A stretch of 36,857 bases of DNA, taken from the NCBI RefSeq assembly GCF_030418165.1, contig NZ_JAUHTQ010000024.1, positions 1 to 36,857 on the forward strand, written 5' to 3'. The translations under genes and the position numbers were made by a program. Of this stretch, positions 6,272-16,261 are shown in pieces. The notes beneath the pieces were generated by a model that saw only the letters and a program-made list of their open reading frames with translations, was not told the DNA's origin and ran no database searches. How positions within the stretch are numbered: the first letter of the stretch is position 1; every line of letters begins with the position of its first letter. Source of the DNA: Ureibacillus aquaedulcis. Lineage in GTDB: Bacteria > Bacillota > Bacilli > Bacillales_A > Planococcaceae.

Positions 6272-9200
6272 TTGAACAGTGTAAAAGAACATATTAGTGA
6301 TACAGATCAAATCCAGTATTGGTCCACATTTTTTTATAACAAAAAAGATTACTTAAAAGAAAGTTTGCAAATTATATCAAATCAAACTTTATCAGAACTT
6401 TTAGAAGAAAAAAAATTAGAAAGTTATTCACTAAAAGAATCTATACGTTCTTTCATTGTAGATAAGCATAGTTCTTGTCAACTCCCTACTAATTTTAAAA
6501 GTAACTATCCTTATTTCAATAAATTTACTGAGAGATTCTTAAAATTTGCTTATAGCAAACTACAATCAATAATGAAAAAACGATTGAATAATCATATTGA
6601 TTCAGAAAGCATGGAGCTTTATTTATTAGAATATTTAGATGATTATGTACACAGAATTGTTCAAAAATCTCTTGTACTGGAGTTAAATTTAGCAAGAGAA
6701 ACGAACGTATTGGAAGGTACTACGTCTGAAGAACGTTTTACATATTTCCAACAAGACATGCTTGGAGATTCAGAATATGTTTTATCGTTTCTTAATAAGT
6801 ATCCTCAAATTTATGAGTACATAGTTAAGAGAATTGATTATGTTCTTTATTATGTGGACGAAATCTTAGCCGCTGTCGAAAAAGATTGGGAAGAATTGTG
6901 CGCTACTTTCGAAGGGATTAATGATGGTAAAGTCATACGAAGAATAATTTTATCTGCAGGTGATTCTCATAATAAAGGAAGAACTGTTTGTGTGCTTGTT
7001 TTTAACGATAATTCAAGAATTCTATATAAACCAAGATCTTTAAAGATTGATGTAAAGTTTAAAGAACTACTAGAATTCATAAATAAAAAAAATAAGGAAC
7101 TTCCAGATTTACGTGTTCCGAATGTAATTGATAAAGGTATTTATGGATGGACAGAATTCATTGTCTATGAAGACTGTAAAGAAGAGGAAGAAATTAAACG
7201 ATTTTATACTAGATTGGGTATGCAGCTGGCATTGCTTTATGTGTTTAATGCAACAGATTTTCATTACGAAAATATTATAGCTCAAAACGAGTATCCAATT
7301 TTAATTGATTTAGAATCCCTATTCCATCAAGATGTTTCAGAAAAAGAATATGAAGAATCAGCGTTTGGAAAGGCTGAAAAAATTTTAGATGAATCGGTTA
7401 TGGCTTCAGGAATGTTACCAAATTTTATTTACCAGAGAAATGGTAAACATGCTGGTATTGATTTAAGTGGCTTTAATGGAAGAGGGAATCAAGAGGTCCC
7501 AATTCAAGCTTCAAAATTAACTGGTGTCGGAACGGACTCTATGCACTATGAAAAGAGTAAGGTCTACCTAGAAGAAGGTTTGAATTTGCCGAGACTAAAC
7601 AATGAATTGATTGATATCTATGCCTATTTAAATAATATTATAGCTGGCTTTAAGCATATATACCGATTTATCGAAACTAACAAAGAGATATTCAAGAAGT
7701 TTACAATGACATGTAAAGATATCGAAGTAAGGGTGATATTGCGTCCAACATTTAAATATGGAGAGCACTTACGTAGTATATTGCATCCAGGGTTATTAGC
7801 AAGTTCAGTTGATACAAATATTTTTTTACACCGTTTATATTTGCTTAACTATACGAATAAAAAACTTCAATTAATTACAAAAAAGGAAATAGAAGATTTG
7901 TTATGTTTAGACATCCCTATTTTTAAAACTAAAATAGGATCCAAGCATATACAATGCTCAGATGGAGAAGAAATAAAAAATTACTTTTCTAAAACTGCTT
8001 TAGAAAATGTAATTAAGAAAATTGAGAAACTTAATAGTAGAGATTTAGAAGAACAAATTCAGGTTATTAATATGTCCATGCTAGCGTCCAATGCAAGTGA
8101 ATATGCTGAAGTGAGAAATATTGATGTAAACCTAGAGGGTAAAAAAATAGAAGATTATGATTATATAAAAATTGCTTCTGAAATTGGAGATTATTTAATT
8201 GATACTGCAATTAAATCAGACCATTCGGATGATGTTAGCTGGATAAGTACCGTACTAGAAGGTAATAACGAGGTTTCTTGGATGATCGCACCCGTTGGTC
8301 TAGATTTTTATAACGGAAATAGTGGAATCGCCTTGTACTTAGCATATTTGTATAAATTTACAGGTAACAAAATTTATAAAGATTTCACATATAGGGCAAT
8401 TAAACCGGTAATTGAAAAATTCGAACTATATAAAGAGAATCCAAATTGGAGTCTAGGCGTATACAGCGGAGTTGGTGGCGGAATTTTATCAGTATTTTTA
8501 ATTAGTAGACTTTTCAATGATGAGCATCTATTTGAAAGTGTTAAAAAAACGATTAAACATTATGTTGAAATGTCAAAGCATGATCGGATTTTCGACATAA
8601 TAGGTGGTAGTTCTGGGGCATTAAATATGTTAATGCACATGTATCAAGAGACTCATGATGAGGAATTTTTAAAAAGTGCTTTAGTGTGTTCAAATCATTT
8701 ATATAACAATACTGTTTTACTAGAAGAAGATCAATTAGGTTGGATATCGGTTCAAAATGACGGTCCAATGACAGGATATTCACATGGGAATGCAGGAATA
8801 TTATCTGCGTTATCAAGGGTGAATAAAGTTGTTAGTGATGAAAGATTTAGAGATGTAATCAAAAAAGGATTAGCCTTTGAGAGATCGTATTACGATGAAA
8901 AATCTCGTAATTGGAAAACACCAGGAAAAGAAAATGCTGTTATTGCTTGGTGTCACGGTGCTCCGGGGATACTACTCTCTCGATTGAAGTTAAAAGAAAA
9001 TGGATATATTGATGAAATGATTGATACAGAAATAGAAATCGCTTTAGATACTACTTTAAGAGAAGGTTTTGGGAATAACCGATCATATTGTCATGGCGAC
9101 TATGGACAATTAGAAATTCTGATGTATGCAAACGAAATACTTCAATCAGAGGAGCTTGCCGAAAAAATTAATTTGATTCAACAACAATTAATCACAATTT

Positions 9201-9337
9201 TAAAAGAAGAAGAATGGAAGTATGGTGTAAGTAGAGGTACAGACGCTAAAGGATTACTGGTTGGCCTTTCTGGCATAGGGATGGGCTTACTAAAACAATT
9301 AAATAGAAACAGTACTCCCAACATTATTACATTTTAA
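6272..9337 (+). CDS. lanM1: class II lanthionine synthetase LanM1 (alpha peptide)
   Basis: A two-domain enzyme of 1021 residues that dehydrates Ser/Thr in the precursor and then closes thioether rings. The DUF4135 dehydratase domain shows the kinase-like residues Lys253 (YKPRSLKID), Asp329 and His331 (TDFHYENII) and Asp346 (LIDLESLF), plus VILRPTFKYG. The C-terminal LanC-like cyclase has GYSHGNAGIL, then the zinc ligands Cys894 (WCHGAPGI) and Cys940-His941 (YCHGDYGQ). No catalytic element is missing. I prefer the TTG at 6272, six bases after AGGTG; a GTG nine bases earlier is possible. Its place right after lanA1 suggests it modifies the alpha peptide, as HalM1 and LicM1 do. It acts in the cytoplasm. 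Confidence 0.95.
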   Translation: MNSVKEHISDTDQIQYWSTFFYNKKDYLKESLQIISNQTLSELLEEKKLESYSLKESIRSFIVDKHSSCQLPTNFKSNYPYFNKFTERFLKFAYSKLQSIMKKRLNNHIDSESMELYLLEYLDDYVHRIVQKSLVLELNLARETNVLEGTTSEERFTYFQQDMLGDSEYVLSFLNKYPQIYEYIVKRIDYVLYYVDEILAAVEKDWEELCATFEGINDGKVIRRIILSAGDSHNKGRTVCVLVFNDNSRILYKPRSLKIDVKFKELLEFINKKNKELPDLRVPNVIDKGIYGWTEFIVYEDCKEEEEIKRFYTRLGMQLALLYVFNATDFHYENIIAQNEYPILIDLESLFHQDVSEKEYEESAFGKAEKILDESVMASGMLPNFIYQRNGKHAGIDLSGFNGRGNQEVPIQASKLTGVGTDSMHYEKSKVYLEEGLNLPRLNNELIDIYAYLNNIIAGFKHIYRFIETNKEIFKKFTMTCKDIEVRVILRPTFKYGEHLRSILHPGLLASSVDTNIFLHRLYLLNYTNKKLQLITKKEIEDLLCLDIPIFKTKIGSKHIQCSDGEEIKNYFSKTALENVIKKIEKLNSRDLEEQIQVINMSMLASNASEYAEVRNIDVNLEGKKIEDYDYIKIASEIGDYLIDTAIKSDHSDDVSWISTVLEGNNEVSWMIAPVGLDFYNGNSGIALYLAYLYKFTGNKIYKDFTYRAIKPVIEKFELYKENPNWSLGVYSGVGGGILSVFLISRLFNDEHLFESVKKTIKHYVEMSKHDRIFDIIGGSSGALNMLMHMYQETHDEEFLKSALVCSNHLYNNTVLLEEDQLGWISVQNDGPMTGYSHGNAGILSALSRVNKVVSDERFRDVIKKGLAFERSYYDEKSRNWKTPGKENAVIAWCHGAPGILLSRLKLKENGYIDEMIDTEIEIALDTTLREGFGNNRSYCHGDYGQLEILMYANEILQSEELAEKINLIQQQLITILKEEEWKYGVSRGTDAKGLLVGLSGIGMGLLKQLNRNSTPNIITF

Positions 9338-9368
9338 GACAAATAGCTCATTGAAAGGAGGTGATATC

Positions 9369-9560
9369 ATGAGCAAAGAACAATTACGTGCGCAATTAAA
9401 CGTAACTATCGGTGAAGTTACTGAAGAAGAGTTAATGGAATTATCTGGAGCATATGATGTGGATCCAAATACAACTCCATTAACTACATCTTCTTGGACT
9501 TGTATCACTTTTGCAACTGCAACTGTTTGTCCATCGAATGTTTGTACAAGTAAATGTTAA
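9369..9560 (+). CDS. lanA2: lantibiotic beta precursor peptide (LanA2, lichenicidin-beta type)
   Basis: A 63-residue precursor. The start is ATG 9369 behind AAAGGAGGTGAT; the TTG at 9351 only overlaps this site. The leader is acidic (GEVTEEELMELSGA) and LanT should cut after Gly27-Ala28. The next six residues, YDVDPN (29-34), match the N-terminal hexapeptide that LicP trims from lichenicidin beta. The final core is then Thr35-Cys63. It starts TTPLTTSSWTC, almost as in lichenicidin beta, and ends CPSNVCTSKC, with Cys45, Cys54, Cys59 and Cys63. Likely rings are Ser56-Cys59 and Thr60-Cys63, one to Cys54 from Thr50 or Thr52, and one at Cys45. The middle segment is about three residues shorter than in lichenicidin beta from memory. 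Mature beta peptides insert at the alpha-lipid II complex and open pores. Confidence 0.95.
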   Translation: MSKEQLRAQLNVTIGEVTEEELMELSGAYDVDPNTTPLTTSSWTCITFATATVCPSNVCTSKC

Positions 9561-9577
9561 TAAGTTTTTGAAATTGG

Positions 9578-9616
9578 AAAGAAGGTTAAATGGGAGCTTA
9601 ATCTTCTTTTCTTTTT
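9578..9616 (+). terminator. terminator-like hairpin between lanA2 and lanM2
   Basis: AAAGAAGGTTAA (9578-9589) pairs with TTAATCTTCTTT (9598-9609), with one G-T wobble, followed by TCTTTTTCTATT. lanM2 has no obvious promoter behind it, so this is best read as a partial terminator that lowers synthetase expression relative to the peptide. Confidence 0.7.
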
Positions 9617-9649
9617 CTATTATTCTACATATGAAGGGGACAGTCGATT

Positions 9650-12600
9650 ATGGGAAAACAACAAATTGTAATGAATGAAAATCCGTTAAAGAAAGCAGCA
9701 TATCTATTTGAAAGAGACTACATTCAAAACCAGGACAATGTATCGTTAGATGAGTTCTCAAAATGGGAAAAAATTGTTACCAACGATTTCCTTAACGATC
9801 GGTTAGAATCCTATGGGTTGAATAAAGAAGAGTTCCAAAAGATTATTAGCCAAAAAGAAAATCCAAAACTCAAAAATGATCCTACTTGGTTTGAAAAGTT
9901 TAATCAAATTATGGATGCTTATGAACCGGAAGAAATGGATTATTCTACATTCCAAGTATTGTTTGCACCGTTTATCCAATATATTATAAAACAAATCGGC
10001 CGTCATATGAACCAATATACACATATTATCGATGTAAAAAAAGTACAGTACAACCTCATAAATTCTTTATACACTAAATTTTTCAATATGGGCTTTCGGT
10101 GTGCAATTTTAGAAATTAATGTTGCACGGGAGCTCGGTACTTTAGAAGGTAATACGTCTAAAGAGCGCTTTCATTATTTTATGCAACAATTTGATAATAT
10201 ATACAAATTAAAAGAGGATTTTTATACTACTTACCCTGTTTTAGCTCGATTATTCGTAGAACATACAGAAAGTTTCATCATTACTGTTAATGAAATAGCT
10301 GATCGATTAACTAAAGATTTTGAAGAAATCCAAGATATTTTCTCTATAAATGCCAATTTTGTTAATGAGATAAAAATAGATTTAGGTGATACACATCAAA
10401 ATGGTCGTAGTGTTGCTATTATTCAATTTGAAAATAATCAGAAATTGGTTTATAAGCCAAGATCTTTATCTATAGATAAAAGTTTCGAGAATATAACAAA
10501 GTGGATTAACTCGCGTGGTATTCGTTATATGTTAAAGAGTGCCGAGATATTAGATAAGAGTACATATGGATGGCAAGAATATATTGAACTTAAAGATTGT
10601 AGAAATAAAGAAGAAGTAGAGAAGTTTTATTATAGACAAGGTGTTTTGACAGCTCTGTTCTATGTATTGGGATCTACAGATTTTCATGCTGAGAATTTTA
10701 TCGTTTATGGAGAGTATCCTATACCGGTTGATTTAGAAACTCTTTTTAGTAAAAATATCGAGATTTCAACATGGCATAGAATGCAAAGTAAATTTGTGAA
10801 GGAACTCAATTTTTCTATTTTTTCATCAATGATGCTTCCAATACCCAAGATTCAAGGGCATATAGCGGATTACGATTTAAGTGCTATCGGGGCAAATGGA
10901 GAACAGACATCAAAAAAATTCCAGAATTTAACTCTTACTAATTACGAGAGCGATGAGGTAAAAGTCGACTATGTCGCTGCTAAGACAACTAATTATAAAA
11001 ATAGACCAATTGTTAATGGCGAAAAGGAAACACCCTTAGACTACATTAAAGAAATGCTAGATGGTTTTGCGGATACCTATCAAGTGTTCTTAAATCACCT
11101 TCATAACTCTGAAGAAATGGATCAATTTATCAAATTATTCGAACATGTGGAAGTACGGCAAGTTTTTCGCCCCACACAAGTATATGGAGATTTTTTAACC
11201 AAGAGTTTTCATCCAACATACTTAGAAAATGGGATGAATCGTTCAGAGATCTTTGAGTATCTTTGGAAAATTGCACAGCAAATACCAAAGTATAAGGAAA
11301 TTATTAATTTTGAGATTAAAGATATGCTTCGAAATGATATACCATATTTTACTTACAAAATGAATAGTCGTGCACTTTTCGATAGTGATAAAACACATAT
11401 TCCAGACTTTTTCGACGAAACAGGTATTGATACTTTAAAAACCCGTATTAACCATTTAAGTAAAGATGACTTAACGAAACAACTGAAATATTTTAAATGG
11501 TCATTAAGTACTTTAATCAAAGATGTTTGGCAGTCAAGAGGGATTAAAAAAAGTACTCAAACAAAACAAATATTTAGCCCACCATTAACTGAAGCATTTC
11601 TTATTGGCGAAGAAATAAAAAAACGTTCGATTAGAGAAGCAGATGGTTCTTTGATTTGGCTGGGTTTAAATATTGAGTCAGAAGATGGCGTAGAAATATC
11701 AATAAAAAGCTTAGATTTATATGACGGGATACTAGGATACGCATTGTTTTTTGCTCACTTATCAAATGAAAGCGGTAATTTAGAGTATCAAGAAATGAGT
11801 CTAAATATTTTAAAAGGTGTAGAGAACAGACTAAAAGACTCTCCGTTAAATAATTCAATTTCGGTATACAACGGTGAGGCTGGGTACATTTATACCTTGG
11901 CACATTTAGGAGTACTGTGGAATGATCAAGAACTTATAGATTTAGCAGTTTCAAGACTAGAAAAAATAGAAGATTTACTACCACATAATGAAATTTATGA
12001 TTTTGTTGGTGGTCTTGCAGGAATGCTAGTAGCATTTATTAAAATTTATCAAGCGACTAAACGAGATGAATTTTTGCAAATGGTACTTAAAAGCAGCCAG
12101 TATCTGATTAACTATCTAAATACACCTTTCAACATGGGACCTGGATTTTCGCACGGTGCATCAGGTATGATTTATTGCTTGGATTTATTGTACGAATTAG
12201 TCCCTAATACAAACTATTTAGAGACGATTGTGAAGTTAAAAGACTATGTAACAAATTTCTATAATTCTCAAATGGACAATTGGGATAATGATGGAAATAA
12301 CCGATTTTATTGGTGTCATGGGAAGCCTGGTATCTTACTTTCAAAAAATATAGATCATATGAGTAAAAATGATTTTGAGAAATATGTGATAGAATGTTTA
12401 GATTTCTCAAATATTCAAAATCATAGTATGTGTCACGGAATGTTAGGGAATATAGATATCCTAATTACACTTAGCAAGAATTCTAATAAAACGCTTTTAA
12501 AAGAGATGTTAGATTCATGTTTTACTTTATTGGAGAATTCTTCTAAGTCGGGATGGGTGACTGGGATTCACCCCGATGCCGAAATGGATGGAATAATGCT

Positions 12601-12703
12601 TGGATTAACCGGAATTGGTTACGGACTATTACGAATGGAAAATCAAGACTTACCTTCATTATTAACTTTGGATATGCCGAAAGAAGGTATTAAAAATGTC
12701 TAA
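9650..12703 (+). CDS. lanM2: class II lanthionine synthetase LanM2 (beta peptide)
   Basis: A second 1017-residue LanM with the same two-domain plan but clearly diverged from LanM1. Dehydratase residues are Lys269 (YKPRSLSID), Asp344 and His346 (TDFHAENFI) and Asp361 (PVDLETLF), with RQVFRPTQVYG. Cyclase motifs are FSHGASGM, Cys889 (WCHGKPGI) and Cys928-His929 (MCHGMLGN), which supply the zinc ligands. It follows lanA2, so the beta peptide is its expected substrate. The start has GAAGGGGA nine bases upstream. Its 3' end overlaps lanT by eight bases, so the two are translationally coupled. Two-peptide lantibiotics with dissimilar precursors normally need two dedicated LanM enzymes, as here. Confidence 0.95.
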   Translation: MGKQQIVMNENPLKKAAYLFERDYIQNQDNVSLDEFSKWEKIVTNDFLNDRLESYGLNKEEFQKIISQKENPKLKNDPTWFEKFNQIMDAYEPEEMDYSTFQVLFAPFIQYIIKQIGRHMNQYTHIIDVKKVQYNLINSLYTKFFNMGFRCAILEINVARELGTLEGNTSKERFHYFMQQFDNIYKLKEDFYTTYPVLARLFVEHTESFIITVNEIADRLTKDFEEIQDIFSINANFVNEIKIDLGDTHQNGRSVAIIQFENNQKLVYKPRSLSIDKSFENITKWINSRGIRYMLKSAEILDKSTYGWQEYIELKDCRNKEEVEKFYYRQGVLTALFYVLGSTDFHAENFIVYGEYPIPVDLETLFSKNIEISTWHRMQSKFVKELNFSIFSSMMLPIPKIQGHIADYDLSAIGANGEQTSKKFQNLTLTNYESDEVKVDYVAAKTTNYKNRPIVNGEKETPLDYIKEMLDGFADTYQVFLNHLHNSEEMDQFIKLFEHVEVRQVFRPTQVYGDFLTKSFHPTYLENGMNRSEIFEYLWKIAQQIPKYKEIINFEIKDMLRNDIPYFTYKMNSRALFDSDKTHIPDFFDETGIDTLKTRINHLSKDDLTKQLKYFKWSLSTLIKDVWQSRGIKKSTQTKQIFSPPLTEAFLIGEEIKKRSIREADGSLIWLGLNIESEDGVEISIKSLDLYDGILGYALFFAHLSNESGNLEYQEMSLNILKGVENRLKDSPLNNSISVYNGEAGYIYTLAHLGVLWNDQELIDLAVSRLEKIEDLLPHNEIYDFVGGLAGMLVAFIKIYQATKRDEFLQMVLKSSQYLINYLNTPFNMGPGFSHGASGMIYCLDLLYELVPNTNYLETIVKLKDYVTNFYNSQMDNWDNDGNNRFYWCHGKPGILLSKNIDHMSKNDFEKYVIECLDFSNIQNHSMCHGMLGNIDILITLSKNSNKTLLKEMLDSCFTLLENSSKSGWVTGIHPDAEMDGIMLGLTGIGYGLLRMENQDLPSLLTLDMPKEGIKNV

Positions 12704-14843
12704 AAAAAGGTTACACAAACATAAAAGAAGGGTCCCCTTCATCGAACAAATGCAACAAACTGAGTGTGCATTGTGTTGTTTAGCAATGGTATCAAGCTTT
12801 TATTACAAAGAATTAAGCTTATATGAGTTGCGTGAACGGATGGGGAATAGTCGTGATGGTACAAGCCTATTTCATCTGAAAAAAGTAGCAGAACAAATAG
12901 GGTTTGAATCAAAGGGATTTCGGTTACCCTCCTCAAATTTAACAGAGATTCCATTGCCAGCTGTTTTGTTTTGGGGAGAAAATCATTATGTAGTGCTTGA
13001 AAAAATAGACCATGGTAAATTTCAAATTGTTGATCCAGGATCAGGAAGAAGGACTTTATCAAAGGAAGATTTTGAAAAGCAGTATACAGGTTATGCATTA
13101 ACGTTAGTTCCAAAGGAAAGATTTGAACATAAAAAAATAGATAGTGTATGGAAGAATTTTAGTAGCTTAATTACAAATAGACTTAAAATATTCACAACTA
13201 TTTTAATTTTAACATTAGCACTTCAAATCTTTTCTGTATTAATGCCCTTTATTATTCAGTTTACGATTGACGACATAATTGTGCCTCAGAATACAGATTT
13301 ACTTAAATATTTTATACTCCTAATCATTTTTATGGTTTTGTTTCAAACCATATTCTATTATTTCAGAGGGAAAATTCTAATTCGTTTACATAATGAATTA
13401 GATTATCAATTACAAACAGATTTTTTTAAGCATATTTTAAAAGTGCCATATCAATTTTTCTTATTACGCTCTTTTGGTGACTTAATATTTCGAGCTAGTA
13501 GTATGAAAATTATCCGAGATCAAGTTGCTAATCAAATAGTAAAGGGATTTTTAGATTCGATTATCTTGATAGGGTTATTTTTGTATATGGTAATTCAATC
13601 ACCAATTTTAGCGTTAATAACATTAGTTTGTGCTTTTGCAAACATTGCTATTGTTCTTATCTCACAGAGGCTTTTATCAGAAAAAAACCAAATAGAAATC
13701 AAGGAGCAGTCTGAAACCCAAGGCATACAAACAGAGATTTTATATGGCATTTTTAGTGTTAAAACATCAGGAGTAGAAAAAAATATATATGCTCGATGGT
13801 TAGGGAAATTTAATCGATTATTACAAGCTTATAGAGAAAAAGGTGTAGTACTGAATAAAGTTAATACATCTGCAAATTTCTTACAGTATTTATCACCTTT
13901 ACTCATTTTATTTATTGGTGCTCAACAACTACTTAGTGGCCATATTACATTGGGAATTTTAGTCGCATTCCAATCTATTTCCGGTCAATTTTTTTCATTA
14001 ACAAGTGGCGTTGTTCAGATTGTTAATTCATTTATTCTTACAAAATCTTATTTAACACGAGTAGAAGATGTATTTGATGCCCCAGTAGAGGATAATGGAG
14101 GGAAAATCAAAAAAGTTTTAAAAGGTGACATACGTTTAGAGAATGTAAGTTATTCGTATTCAAAATACAGTCCTAAAGTTGTGGAGGATATTAATGTAGA
14201 AATTAAAAAAGGCCAGAAAGTAGCCTTTATTGGTAAATCCGGTTCCGGGAAAACAACTCTTGCAAATATTATCACAGGCTTATTAAAACCAGACAACGGA
14301 ACTGTTTATTATGATGATATTTCTACAGAATATCTAGATTTAACAAATATCCGCAAACAAATTGGTATTGTTCCTCAAACAGCGAGTCTATTTAATAGAA
14401 CAATCTTAGAAAATATCAAATTGCATAATACCGAAGCATCCATGCAGGACGTAATTGAAGCTGCAAAAGTTGCACAGATTCATGACGAAATTATGCAAAT
14501 GCCAATGAAATATAATACTGTCATATCCGAAATGGGAATGAATATTTCAGGTGGTCAACGTCAAAGGATTGTATTAGCGAAAGCTTTATTAAATAAACCC
14601 TCGATTTTAATCTTAGATGAAGCAACTAGCTCATTAGATCATGTAAATGAATCTAAAATTGATAATTACCTTTCGGAAATTAATTGTACACGAATTATTA
14701 TTGCACACCGCTTAACAACAGTAATGAATTGTGACTTAATAGTAGTTTTGGATAATGGAAAAATTATTGATGTTGGTAATCATCAGCAACTAATAGAACG
14801 TTCAGGATTCTATAGTCAATATTATAGAGAAATGATTTCTTAA
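12696..14843 (+). CDS. lanT: LanT: peptidase-containing ABC exporter
   Basis: A 715-residue bifunctional exporter. The N-terminal C39 cysteine peptidase shows Gln18 and Cys24 (FIEQMQQTECALCC), His97 (NHYVVLEK) and Asp113 (VDPGSGR), so the catalytic set is complete. Next come the ABC exporter membrane helices, about residues 155-440. The nucleotide-binding domain has Walker A GKSGSGKTT (Lys519), the signature NISGGQRQRI, Walker B ILILDEATSSLD and the His switch IIAHRLTTV. It should remove both leaders after GA or AA motifs while exporting the two peptides. It overlaps lanM2 and is followed 19 bases later by lanP. A single LanT serving both precursors is the family norm. Confidence 0.95.
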   Translation: MSKKRLHKHKRRVPFIEQMQQTECALCCLAMVSSFYYKELSLYELRERMGNSRDGTSLFHLKKVAEQIGFESKGFRLPSSNLTEIPLPAVLFWGENHYVVLEKIDHGKFQIVDPGSGRRTLSKEDFEKQYTGYALTLVPKERFEHKKIDSVWKNFSSLITNRLKIFTTILILTLALQIFSVLMPFIIQFTIDDIIVPQNTDLLKYFILLIIFMVLFQTIFYYFRGKILIRLHNELDYQLQTDFFKHILKVPYQFFLLRSFGDLIFRASSMKIIRDQVANQIVKGFLDSIILIGLFLYMVIQSPILALITLVCAFANIAIVLISQRLLSEKNQIEIKEQSETQGIQTEILYGIFSVKTSGVEKNIYARWLGKFNRLLQAYREKGVVLNKVNTSANFLQYLSPLLILFIGAQQLLSGHITLGILVAFQSISGQFFSLTSGVVQIVNSFILTKSYLTRVEDVFDAPVEDNGGKIKKVLKGDIRLENVSYSYSKYSPKVVEDINVEIKKGQKVAFIGKSGSGKTTLANIITGLLKPDNGTVYYDDISTEYLDLTNIRKQIGIVPQTASLFNRTILENIKLHNTEASMQDVIEAAKVAQIHDEIMQMPMKYNTVISEMGMNISGGQRQRIVLAKALLNKPSILILDEATSSLDHVNESKIDNYLSEINCTRIIIAHRLTTVMNCDLIVVLDNGKIIDVGNHQQLIERSGFYSQYYREMIS

Positions 14844-14862
14844 GATATCTAGGAGGCATAAA

Positions 14863-16224
14863 ATGGGTTATTTGAATAATTATAAAAAATATATTAGCCT
14901 AGCATTCTTTTCAACGACAATTTTGTTATTTGGTAATGAAGCATTTGCAAATAATGAACAAGAATCGATTGTAATTTATACTGAAGAACCGGAACAAACA
15001 TTGGAAATATTACAATTGAAATATGATATTACAAAAATTGATTCTATCGAAGAAGCAGGGATTATTGTAGTAAATGGGATAGATGCAGATGATATTAGAG
15101 AAGAAGATAAAATAGAAAAACTTTTGAATCTTGATTCAAAAGATGTTATTCAAGATGTAAAGCTAGAAGCACCTAAATTAGTTCAACCAGAGCACATTTT
15201 AGAGTTGGAAAGTCCAGCTATTAGTAATCCACAATGGAATATTGAACAAGTTACAAATAATTATGAAAGCTATAAAGTAAATACCGGATCGCATATAACG
15301 AAAGTCGGTATTATTGATACAGGAGTCGACTTAGAACATCCGGATTTACAAGCAAATCTAATTAGTAAAGGAAAATCATTAGTTCCTAATATGGTGTCAA
15401 CCGATGATAAAATGGGCCACGGGACAATGGTTGCTGGAATCATCGCAGCTAATGGGAACTTGAGTGGCATAGCACCAAATATAGGGATAGTGCCATATAA
15501 AGTGTATGATGATGTAGGTTCATACTCTACTTGGGTAATTGAAGCAATAATTGAAGCTACAAAAGATGATATGGATGTAATTAATTTAAGTTTAAATACG
15601 TTTAAGTCTAAGAAGAATCCTGAAGACAAAGAGATTATTAAAGCATTTGAGAAAGCATTTAAATTTGCAGAATCGAATAATACAACAATTGTAGTTTCAG
15701 CAGGAAATGAAGGTGTAGATATTAGTAAGGAATCACAGTTAGCAGATCAGCTTAACTCAGAGTACGATAGATTATTAATTTTACCAGCAGCTTCTAAGAA
15801 TACTATTACGGTAGGAGCTCTAACAAAAAAAGGTATTTATGCCCCTTATTCAAATTATGGGAAGTATCTCAATTTAGTTGCTCCAGGAGGTAGTTATGAA
15901 CTTAATGAAAGTATGACAGCGTTAGATTATTCATCATTAATTTTAACAACTTATCCAACTGATTTAGAAAATAATATCTTTAGTAAAATGGCAGGAATCG
16001 AGAAAGGTTATGAACTAAATGTAGGTACAAGTCTCTCTGCAGCACATGTCACAGCAACAATAGCTTTAATTAAAGATCAGTATAAAAAATTAAATCTATC
16101 GGAACCTTCTAATAAGATGATAGAAAAAATCCTCTATCAAACTGTAGATAGAACAAGCTATCCAACAAATTTATATGGTAAAGGGTCAGTAAATGCTTAT
16201 AAAGCCTTACAAGGTATTAAATGA
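14863..16224 (+). CDS. lanP: LanP: secreted subtilisin-like protease (LicP type)
   Basis: A 453-residue S8 serine protease with an AGGAGG ribosome binding site. A Sec signal peptide (SLAFFSTTILLFGNEAFA, ending near residue 30) is followed by a propeptide of about 80-100 residues. The catalytic domain has Asp152 (IIDTGVDLEHPD), His186 (GHGTMVAGIIA), the oxyanion Asn in VVSAGNEG and Ser390 (GTSLSAAHV). No cell-wall anchor or C-terminal membrane segment is visible, so it is probably released. In lichenicidin-type systems LicP trims six residues from the beta peptide after LanT has acted. The YDVDPN hexapeptide in LanA2 fits, but P1 would be Asn instead of the Glu I recall for LicP. Confidence 0.92.
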   Translation: MGYLNNYKKYISLAFFSTTILLFGNEAFANNEQESIVIYTEEPEQTLEILQLKYDITKIDSIEEAGIIVVNGIDADDIREEDKIEKLLNLDSKDVIQDVKLEAPKLVQPEHILELESPAISNPQWNIEQVTNNYESYKVNTGSHITKVGIIDTGVDLEHPDLQANLISKGKSLVPNMVSTDDKMGHGTMVAGIIAANGNLSGIAPNIGIVPYKVYDDVGSYSTWVIEAIIEATKDDMDVINLSLNTFKSKKNPEDKEIIKAFEKAFKFAESNNTTIVVSAGNEGVDISKESQLADQLNSEYDRLLILPAASKNTITVGALTKKGIYAPYSNYGKYLNLVAPGGSYELNESMTALDYSSLILTTYPTDLENNIFSKMAGIEKGYELNVGTSLSAAHVTATIALIKDQYKKLNLSEPSNKMIEKILYQTVDRTSYPTNLYGKGSVNAYKALQGIK

Positions 16225-16261
16225 TCTAAAACTAGTATTTATTTAAAGGGAGGAATTCTTT

